Source: CAZVUW01 sp964629825
Lineage (GTDB): Bacteria > Actinomycetota > Nitriliruptoria > Euzebyales > Egibacteraceae
DNA length: 25,395 nt
Direction: 5' to 3'
Assembly: GCA_964629825.1 (NCBI GenBank)
Contig: CAZVUW010000040.1
Coordinates: 1 to 25,395, forward strand
Shown here in pieces: positions 7,831 through 14,199 of this stretch (its first letter is position 1; the number at the start of each line of letters is the position of its first letter). Under the pieces are notes generated by a model. That model searched no databases. It was not told the origin of the DNA and was given only the letters and a program-made list of their open reading frames with translations. The position numbers were made by a program, and so were the translations under genes.

Positions 7831-9870
7831 TCAGTCGTGCTTGCCCAGCGCGAAGAAGCTCACCGAGCGGGTCTGCTCCACGTTGCCGTTGCCGTCGATG
7901 GAGCGGAACTCGATCACGCGCTGGCCGTTGCCGTCGACCTTGACCGGCTCGTCGTAGGTGCGCCAGGCACCGCCGTTGACCCGGTACTCGGTGCGCTCGA
8001 CCCCGGTGCCCCAGCCGTCGTCGGCGCTGAGGGTGACGATCGGCTTGACCAGCCGTCCGCTGCCCGGTGGCGCCTCGGCCTCGTAGGCGACCTCGGCCTC
8101 GGTGGTCGGGGCATCCACCTCGATCTCCAGCAGGGCCGCGCGCAGGTTCGGGAGCGGGCCGATGTGCTGGGCCGCGGTGTTCGGGCCCTGCGGGGTGCCC
8201 GTGGCCTTGAGCAGGTCCGCGACCTGGGTGGCGGTCCACGGCTCCTGGCCGGTCGCCTTCAGGTAGGACTGGATCGCCACCACGGCGGCCGTGACGATCG
8301 GGCCGGCACCCGACGTGCCGCTGAACGAATTGGTGTAGCGCACGTTGTGGTCGTCGGTGCACAGCAACGTGCAGTAGCCGGTGGTGGTGATGTTCTGACC
8401 CCAGGCCTGGAGGTCGAAGCGCCGCCCGTAGTTGGAGAAGCTCAGCCGCTCGCGGGTGGTGCTGCTGCCCGCCCCCACGTAGATCGCTCCGGAGTGGCGC
8501 AGATCGGGGTCGAACCACGGCTGGCCGTTGCGCGTGTACATCGGGTCGTCGGTGTCGGTGTTGCCGTTGCCGCCGGTCGACACGACGTTGACGCCCATGC
8601 TGTTCAGCACCACGTTCGCCTCGTACACCGACGCGACCCACTCCAGCGGCGCGTAGCGCGAGCCGCCGAGGGGGCTGGACGTCTGCTGCTCGAGCAGGAC
8701 GACGTCGCCGGGCTTCAGCAGGTCGAGGCTGGCGAGGTAGGCCAGGGCCGGACCCGGCTGCCATGAGTAGCTGGGCGCCCGGGTGGGGGAGATGCCGTAC
8801 AGCTTGGCGTCCGGCACTCCACCGGTCACGCCGTAGCCGTTGTCGAGCGCGACCAGCTCGCCGAACACCGCCGTGCCGTGGTCGTCACCGAAGTCGGGGT
8901 AGCGCAGGAAGGTCGTGCCGCCGAGGTTGGTCTCGTAGTCGAGCTGCAGGTCCTCGTGGTTCTCGTTCCAGTCGTACTCGAGGTCCACGATGGTGATGCC
9001 GGCGCCGCGGATGCGCGGGTCCTGGCGGCTGAAGTCGGCGTCGATCCCGAGCGGCGCGGGGCCGAAGTAGCCCTGAAGGCTCGTGAAGTCCGGCGTGCTG
9101 CTGACCTGCGGCGGGGGCACCGGCTCCGGGGCCGGGTAGGCGTGCTCGATCTCGGGCAGGGCCGAGAGCTCGGCGAGCGCCTCGTCGACGTCGGCGTCGG
9201 CCGGGAGGGTCACCTGGTACCAGGAGGCGAGGTCCGGGACGTCCGACGCCTCGGTGAGCGACGTCTCCGCGACCCGCTCCTCGAGTCGTCGCGCGGTCGC
9301 CGGATCGAGCGCGGGGTCGAGCTCGGCGCCGCCCTGGCGGTCGAGCGCCGCGCGAACACGGCCGAGGCTGCGGCCGCGTTCGCTGCGCAGCGTGCGGTCG
9401 CTGCCGCGAACGCGGAGGCTCTCGTCGAACTTGACCTCGAGCGTGACGGTGGGCGAGACGTCGTCGGTCCCGGCGAGCGGCCGCCCGTCGGTGGTGGACG
9501 CCGTCAGGGTCAGCTCGTCGGCGTCCGGTCCGAGATCCCCGTTGGCGGTGAGCTCTGACTTCTCGAAGTAGACGATGAGATCCTCATCGCCGTCGTCGTC
9601 GGCGTCGACGCGACGGGTCATGGGGCTGCCGTCCTCTTCGGCCGGCCGCGTCCCCTCCAGGCGAACGGTCGAGACGTCCACGGCGGCCGCGTCCACCTCC
9701 TCCGAGGTGAGGATGACGGCCGGCACCAGGCCCACGCCGGCGAGGTTCACGGTCTCCGGGAGGTCGACCGCCAGGGCGGGGCTGGGCTCGGGCGCTGCCC
9801 CGGCCGCAGGTGCGACGGCGGCTAGGAGCAGGCAGGAGACGGCGAGCAGGGGGAGCGCACGTCTGGGCAA
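7831..9870 (-). CDS. Secreted S8 (subtilisin-like) serine protease with a C-terminal OmpL47-like beta domain
   Basis: A 679-residue exported protease. Residues 1-25 are a signal peptide (PRRALPLLAVSCLLLAAVAP, cleavage near AGA). An N-terminal beta domain (about 30-140) contains an acidic DADDDGDED loop that looks Ca-binding. A propeptide-like segment (about 205-250: WYQVTLPADADVDEALAEL) precedes the S8 domain. The catalytic triad is visible: Asp296 (GITIVDLEYDW), His331 (GDDHGTAVFGE) and Ser520 (FSGTSGAGP). Residues about 610-679 (TEYRVNGGAWRTY...SIDGNGNVE) resemble the OmpL47-type beta domain. The TTG at 9870 is chosen over GTG 9927 because AAGGAGG lies about 7 nt upstream and the signal peptide then starts properly. 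A good promoter lies at 9975-10004. Targets are unknown; neighbouring surface proteins are possible substrates, which is speculation. Confidence 0.92.
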   Translation of the reverse strand: MPRRALPLLAVSCLLLAAVAPAAGAAPEPSPALAVDLPETVNLAGVGLVPAVILTSEEVDAAAVDVSTVRLEGTRPAEEDGSPMTRRVDADDDGDEDLIVYFEKSELTANGDLGPDADELTLTASTTDGRPLAGTDDVSPTVTLEVKFDESLRVRGSDRTLRSERGRSLGRVRAALDRQGGAELDPALDPATARRLEERVAETSLTEASDVPDLASWYQVTLPADADVDEALAELSALPEIEHAYPAPEPVPPPQVSSTPDFTSLQGYFGPAPLGIDADFSRQDPRIRGAGITIVDLEYDWNENHEDLQLDYETNLGGTTFLRYPDFGDDHGTAVFGELVALDNGYGVTGGVPDAKLYGISPTRAPSYSWQPGPALAYLASLDLLKPGDVVLLEQQTSSPLGGSRYAPLEWVASVYEANVVLNSMGVNVVSTGGNGNTDTDDPMYTRNGQPWFDPDLRHSGAIYVGAGSSTTRERLSFSNYGRRFDLQAWGQNITTTGYCTLLCTDDHNVRYTNSFSGTSGAGPIVTAAVVAIQSYLKATGQEPWTATQVADLLKATGTPQGPNTAAQHIGPLPNLRAALLEIEVDAPTTEAEVAYEAEAPPGSGRLVKPIVTLSADDGWGTGVERTEYRVNGGAWRTYDEPVKVDGNGQRVIEFRSIDGNGNVEQTRSVSFFALGKHD

Positions 9871-9974
9871 GGCAGGGCCTCCTTGGGCAGGCGGTGTGCC
9901 ACGACAGGCGCCCCAGGGGAGGGGCACCGGCGAGGAGACGGCGGGCGGGCCCAGACCAACCGACCTCTGGGCGG

Positions 9975-10004
9975 AACCTAGGCAGGCTCAGATGGGCCCG
10001 TCAA
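9975..10004 (-). promoter_or_regulatory. Promoter of the S8 protease gene
   Basis: On the minus strand TTGACG (9999-10004) is followed by an 18-nt spacer and TAGGTT (9975-9980), a good match to actinobacterial housekeeping promoters. It leaves a leader of about 100 nt before the TTG start at 9870. Confidence 0.6.
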
Positions 10005-10034
10005 CGCCCGATCAGGGGAACCACGGCTCCCCCG

Positions 10035-10793
10035 TCACACGTCGCGCACCCGGAGAAGAACCGTCGCGGCGACGGCGGCGGCCAGCACATAGCCGAGGAA
10101 GACCGTCAGGGCGACCGGTGGGCTCAGCAGCTGGCGGCCCATCGCATCGGCGGTGGTCTCGGCGATGAAGATGGAGTTGAGCGCCTGGAAGGGCATCCAG
10201 CGCCCGACCGAGGGCCGAAGCGCGGCCAGCAGGTTCTCGACCACGAACAGCCAGATCAGCGTGAGGCTGATCGCGACGACCTGGCTGCGGATGACCCCAC
10301 CGAGCGCCACCCCGAGGACCGCGTTGAGCACCAGCGCGGCGGGCACCTGCCAGGCAGCCGCGCCCGTCTCCGCGCCGATCGAGATGCCCACCCCGCGGAC
10401 GGCGGCGGCGATCCCGACCACGATCGCCAGCAGAACGAGCGAGGTGATGAAGAAGGCGATCGCGTAGGTGACCGCGGCCGCCAGCTTGGCGATCAGCATC
10501 CGCCCTCGGCTGGGCACGATCTGCAACGTCCGACCTATCGTCCCGTGGCGGAACTCGGTCGTCATGGCCAGCAGGCCGACGATCAGCACAATCATCGCGT
10601 TGGAGCCGATCTGCTCCACCGCGCCCGCGACCTCGGGATCCGTGCCGCGGAACGGCTCGCCGATCAAGGCGCCGAACAGCATCGTGGCCGTGGTCAGCAC
10701 GACCAGGCCCCACCCGATCAGAGTCAGCACCCAGGTCGTGCGGACGGTCCACAGCTTGCGCACCTCGGAGCGGTAGGCCGATGCCACGCTCAT
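10035..10793 (-). CDS. ABC-2 type transporter permease
   Basis: A 252-residue integral membrane protein with six predicted helices, typical of ABC-2 permeases: a cytosolic start (SAYRSEVRKLWTVRTTW), helix 1 (TLIGWGLVVLTTATM), the cytoplasmic EFRHGTIGRTLQIVPSRGRMLIAKL segment that is diagnostic of this permease type, then four more helices ending near VFLGYVLAAAVAATVLL. The ATG at 10793 overlaps the stop of the upstream ATPase gene as ATGA, indicating translational coupling. It probably exports a lipid, peptide or drug with the partner ATPase; no substrate can be assigned. It resembles antibiotic or bacitracin-type exporters only in general architecture. Confidence 0.9.
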   Translation of the reverse strand: MSVASAYRSEVRKLWTVRTTWVLTLIGWGLVVLTTATMLFGALIGEPFRGTDPEVAGAVEQIGSNAMIVLIVGLLAMTTEFRHGTIGRTLQIVPSRGRMLIAKLAAAVTYAIAFFITSLVLLAIVVGIAAAVRGVGISIGAETGAAAWQVPAALVLNAVLGVALGGVIRSQVVAISLTLIWLFVVENLLAALRPSVGRWMPFQALNSIFIAETTADAMGRQLLSPPVALTVFLGYVLAAAVAATVLLRVRDV

Positions 10794-11689
10794 GCGATGC
10801 CTCCTCCGCGGGTCAGCTCCATGAAGACCTCCTCGAGGTCGGCCGTCACCGGCTGGAGGAAGCGCAGCACGACGCCGGCCTCGAGCGCGATCCGGCCGAC
10901 GTCCTCGGGCGGTGCTCCGGAGACCTCCAGCCCCTGCTGGTGAACGGTGAACGACATCCCGGCCGCCGCGAGGGCCTTGGCGAGGCGCTCGTCGTCCAGG
11001 CTCGAGACCCGCACCAGGCCGGTGCTGGCGGCGGCGAGCAGCTCCTCCACCGGCGCCTGGGTCACGAAGCGACCGCGTCGGATGACCAGCACCTCGTCGG
11101 CCAGCCGCGAGACCTCGCCGAGCAGGTGCGAGGACACGAGGACCGCGCGCCCCTCGTCGGCGAGCGAGCGCAGCAGGGCGCGGACCCAGTGGATCCCCTC
11201 CGGGTCGAGGCCGTTGGCGGGCTCGTCGAGCAACAGGACACGGGGGTTGCCGAGCAGCGCCTGGGCGATCCCGAGGCGCTGGCGCATGCCGAGGCTGTAC
11301 TGACCCACCCGCTTGCGGGCGGCATCCGCGAGGCCGACCAGCTCCAGCAGCTCGTCGCAGCGCTCGTGGGGGATGCCGGCGGCGTCGGCGGAGATCCGCA
11401 GCTCCTCGATGCCGCGCCGGCCGGGGTGGTACCCGACGCCGTCGACGATCGAGCCGACCGTCGCGACCGGATCCGCCAGGTCGTGGAACGGCGTGCCGAA
11501 GATCGTCGCCGTGCCCGACGTCGGGGCCGTGAGCCCGACGATCATGCGCAGCGTCGTGGACTTCCCAGCCCCGTTCGGGCCCAGGAACCCGACCACGCGC
11601 CCGGTGGGCACGTCGAAGCTGAGGTCGTCGACCGCGACCTGGCGCCCGAAGCGCTTCGTCAGATGGCGGACTTCCACTGCGGCAGACAT
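10790..11689 (-). CDS. ABC transporter ATP-binding protein
   Basis: A 299-residue nucleotide-binding subunit. Walker A is GPNGAGKST (about residue 38), the signature is YSLGMRQRLGIAQALL, Walker B is RVLLLDEPANGLDP, and the switch His lies in VLVSSHLLGEVSRLADE. A roughly 80-residue C-terminal extension (about 220-299) is common in exporters of this class. ATG 11689 is chosen since AAGGAG lies 10 nt upstream and the conserved EVRHLTKRFG follows; the 79 upstream in-frame codons are low-complexity and run into the neighbouring terminator. The stop overlaps the permease start by 4 nt, so the two genes form an operon. A TAGGGT box (11745-11750, minus strand) may be its -10. Substrate unknown. Confidence 0.95.
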   Translation of the reverse strand: MSAAVEVRHLTKRFGRQVAVDDLSFDVPTGRVVGFLGPNGAGKSTTLRMIVGLTAPTSGTATIFGTPFHDLADPVATVGSIVDGVGYHPGRRGIEELRISADAAGIPHERCDELLELVGLADAARKRVGQYSLGMRQRLGIAQALLGNPRVLLLDEPANGLDPEGIHWVRALLRSLADEGRAVLVSSHLLGEVSRLADEVLVIRRGRFVTQAPVEELLAAASTGLVRVSSLDDERLAKALAAAGMSFTVHQQGLEVSGAPPEDVGRIALEAGVVLRFLQPVTADLEEVFMELTRGGGIA

Positions 11690-11764
11690 GCCCTGTTCGC
11701 TCCTTGGACCGGGCGGGCCGATGACGCGGCCGGAGGCCGTCGCAACCCTAGACGCCGACAAGGG

Positions 11765-11790
11765 GGAGGGGCCCCGTGCGGGGCCCCTCC
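11765..11790 (-). terminator. Hairpin after choice-of-anchor B gene A
   Basis: Perfect 11-bp inverted repeat (ggaggggcccc / ggggcccctcc) with a GTGC loop, 27 nt beyond the TAG stop at 11818-11820. There is no U-tract. It separates this gene from the ABC operon. Confidence 0.6.
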
Positions 11791-11817
11791 GTGTGGACAA
11801 GCGGACGAGCCGGCTTG

Positions 11818-13965
11818 CTAGCGGTAGTCCTCCAGGAACTCCTGGATGAGGGCCGCGAGCTCGCGCAGCGCGTCGGGGTCGCCCTGGTTGGGCTTGTTGC
11901 TGTTCTCGATCACGTCGGCCTGCCACAGCAGCAGGTGGACGGCGCGGTCGAAGTTCGACAGGGCCACGAGCTCCTTGCCGGGCAGCTTCAGCCGGGCGTC
12001 ACCGGTGGCCAGGTTGTGGGCGATCTTGCCTGCCAGGCCTTCGGTGATGGCGCCGTCGTCGATCAGATCCTGCAGATCGTCCTCGAGCGCGTTGATCTTG
12101 GCCGAGGCGATGTTGACGATGAACAGGCCGCGGTCCATCGAGTTGAGAGCGACCACGTTGGGCAGCGTCTCGTAGTAGGGGTAGTTGCTCCACGTGCCAC
12201 CCTCGAACGACGCGTTGTCGTTCTCCGGATAGATGTCGAGGAAGCCGGTGTGCTCAAGCCCCTCGGTCGCGATCTCCCTGGCGTCGAAGATGCGCAGCCC
12301 CGACGTGTAGTTGGACGCCGTGATCGTGCGCCCGTCGACGTAGAGGTTGTGGTCGATCGAGGTGGTCCCGTACTGGAACACCTGGACGAGCACCGGGTTG
12401 TCGACATCGCTGACGTCCCACACGCGCGTGGTCGTCGGGATGCCGTGGCCGGTCTCGTCGAGCTCGTCACCGTGCACGAAGAAGCGCTGGTCTGCGGTCA
12501 GCCAGCCCTGGTGGCTGTAGCCCGATTGCGGATACGTCTCCCGCGACAGCGCGACCGGGTTCTCCTTGTCGGTCACGTCGACGACGGCGACGTTGTTTCC
12601 GCCGGCCGGGTTGGAGTTGAAGCACAGCTCGCGGCCCTGGTAGGCGGCGTCCGGCCCCTCGTAGATCACGCACTGCGTGTCGTGCACGTAGCCGTGGTCC
12701 TGGAAGCAGCCCGCGAAGGTCGGGTTCAGCGGGTCGTTGATGTCGATCATGTGCAGGCCGGTGCCGCACGCCGGACCGGCAGACGGGTTCGCCGCCACGG
12801 TGCCCGTGGCCGGCAGGCCGGCCTTGATCGTGTTGCCGTCGGCCAGGCTGATCATGACGCTCGCGATGGTGATCGCGGGGTCGTCGCCACCCATGGTGAT
12901 CGGTGCTCCGGCGACGTTGTTGACGACGATCATCGCCACCGCGCCGGCGGCCTGGGCGTTCAGGGCCTTGACCGTGAAGTTGCAGGTGCCGCGGTCGACG
13001 AGGGCGATCGCGCCGGCCGGGAAGCCGACCAGCGGGGTGCAGCCGTCGCTGGCCGGGTCGGTCCCGTCGTTGACGAGCACGACCGGTCCGGACATGCCGT
13101 CCGTGGTCGGGTTGTGGCCGAAGTCGGCGCCAGTCGCCTGGTAGCTGCCCGCCGCCGGCGACGGAGCGTCGATGGTGACCACGTTCGGCAGCTGCCCGGT
13201 CGAGAAGGGTCCGGCGCCGACCGAGTAGGCGAAGCCGGTCTCCTCGTTGATGTTGATGTTGTGGGCGTTGCCGTGGCCGGTGTAGTGGGCGGCGACCTCA
13301 TAGGTCGTGAACGTGCCGTCCCAGTCCCGCAGATCGGTCAGGTCGAAGACCTGCAGACCGTGGTTGGTGTTCTCCGAGACGATGAAGGCGTAGTTCTCGT
13401 ACACCTTGATGTCGCGCCAGCTGTCACCACCCGCGCTGGAGGCGGTGGGCAGGATGCCCTGCACGACGGGAGCCCGCGGATCGGTGATGTCAACCATGAC
13501 CGTCCCGGTCGAGGCGCCGACGAGCGCGTACGCCCTCCCGGTGTCCGGATCCTCCCAGCCCCAGATGTCGTTGTGGAAGGTGGTCCCCATCTCGCTCTGC
13601 GGGATGAAGCTCAGGATGTCCACCCCTTCGCACGGGAACTCGGCGGCCATGCCGCCTTCGCAGCCCGCGTAGGTCTGCGCCACGGCCCCCGCGGCGGTGA
13701 CCTGGAGGGAGGAGGCGGGCTCGAACTCGGGCGCCGGCCTCTGCTGGAAGTCGGCGAACTTGTCGACGCAGTCGGCGGTCGTGGTCACGAACGAGGCGAA
13801 CACGTTCACCGACTCGAGGATGACCCCGAGAGCGCCGGTTGCCGCCGGGCGGGCGATAACGCACGAGTCATGGGCCTGTGCCGGTCGCGGGGCCGCCGCA
13901 AACAGCGCCACGAACACAGCCAGGGCCAGACCGAGGCTCAACGGACGTTTCACAGCTCGGGTCAT
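11818..13965 (-). CDS. Secreted choice-of-anchor B family protein with PA insert and C-terminal helical module (paralog A)
   Basis: A 715-residue exported protein. Signal peptide: residues 1-31 (cleavage PAQA, mature HDSC). The choice-of-anchor B region is split: the first half (about 85-270) has FPCEGVDILSF, HNDIWGWEDPDTGRAYALVG and SWRDIKVYENYAFIVSE; the second (about 395-620) has GYSHQGWLTADQRFFVHGDE, VWDVSDVDNPVLVQVFQYGT, SIDHNLYVDGRTITASNYTS and GLRIFDA. Between them a protease-associated (PA) domain (about 272-392) includes ALVDRGTCNFTVKALNAQAAGA. Residues about 625-715 are helical and resemble FIMAH-type modules. No peptidase domain or sortase motif is present. ATG 13965 has AAGGAG 6 nt upstream. 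It lies 234 bp downstream of paralog B, each with its own promoter and hairpin. Function of this family is not established. Confidence 0.9.
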   Translation of the reverse strand: MTRAVKRPLSLGLALAVFVALFAAAPRPAQAHDSCVIARPAATGALGVILESVNVFASFVTTTADCVDKFADFQQRPAPEFEPASSLQVTAAGAVAQTYAGCEGGMAAEFPCEGVDILSFIPQSEMGTTFHNDIWGWEDPDTGRAYALVGASTGTVMVDITDPRAPVVQGILPTASSAGGDSWRDIKVYENYAFIVSENTNHGLQVFDLTDLRDWDGTFTTYEVAAHYTGHGNAHNININEETGFAYSVGAGPFSTGQLPNVVTIDAPSPAAGSYQATGADFGHNPTTDGMSGPVVLVNDGTDPASDGCTPLVGFPAGAIALVDRGTCNFTVKALNAQAAGAVAMIVVNNVAGAPITMGGDDPAITIASVMISLADGNTIKAGLPATGTVAANPSAGPACGTGLHMIDINDPLNPTFAGCFQDHGYVHDTQCVIYEGPDAAYQGRELCFNSNPAGGNNVAVVDVTDKENPVALSRETYPQSGYSHQGWLTADQRFFVHGDELDETGHGIPTTTRVWDVSDVDNPVLVQVFQYGTTSIDHNLYVDGRTITASNYTSGLRIFDAREIATEGLEHTGFLDIYPENDNASFEGGTWSNYPYYETLPNVVALNSMDRGLFIVNIASAKINALEDDLQDLIDDGAITEGLAGKIAHNLATGDARLKLPGKELVALSNFDRAVHLLLWQADVIENSNKPNQGDPDALRELAALIQEFLEDYR
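11878..12028. repeat. 151-bp direct repeat, copy in paralog A
   Basis: Identical base for base to 14260-14410 by direct reading. It covers about 50 codons of the C-terminal helical module (from KIAHNLATG to NKPNQGD). Flanking sequence differs at many positions, so the tract is unusually homogeneous for paralogs of this age. Confidence 0.95.
12638..12708. repeat. 71-bp direct repeat, copy in paralog A
   Basis: Identical to 15032-15102. It encodes CFQDHGYVHDTQCVIYEGPD and the next few residues in the second choice-of-anchor B half. Confidence 0.9.
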
Positions 13966-14047
13966 AGGAGCTCCTTGGACCGCTGTTGCCCCCGCCCCGT
14001 TGAGTGCGGGGACCGACGGGGTGCGACTCGGCCCCGCCGTGCGAATG

Positions 14048-14076
14048 ACCCTAGATATCCGAAGCAGTCCCGTAAA
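14048..14076 (-). promoter_or_regulatory. Promoter of paralog A
   Basis: Minus-strand TTTACG (14071-14076), 17-nt spacer, TAGGGT (14048-14053). The start region at 14032-14045 reads TTCGCACGGCGGGG, shared with paralog B. The leader to ATG 13965 is about 75 nt. Confidence 0.55.
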
Positions 14077-14155
14077 GCCTGATAGCGAAGGTCACCCGGA
14101 ATATCTGCATTGCCCGTGCGCCTGGTGCCGCACCGGCGCGATCCGGGCGCAAAGA

Positions 14156-14186
14156 GAAGGGGGCGCGGTGTGCCCGCGCCCCCTTC
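14156..14186 (-). terminator. Hairpin after paralog B
   Basis: Perfect 13-bp inverted repeat (gaagggggcgcgg / ccgcgcccccttc) with a 5-nt loop, 13 nt beyond the TAG stop at 14200-14202. There is no U-tract. It lies upstream of the promoter of paralog A, so the two paralogs are probably separate transcription units. Confidence 0.6.
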
Positions 14187-14199
14187 CGTGCCAGATGGC

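Noticed and set aside
13966..14045. Riboswitch (c-di-GMP type) in the leaders of the choice-of-anchor B genes
   Set aside because: GGGGCAA-like pieces and stems occur, but the conserved core of the c-di-GMP aptamer and its tetraloop-receptor pair could not be found.
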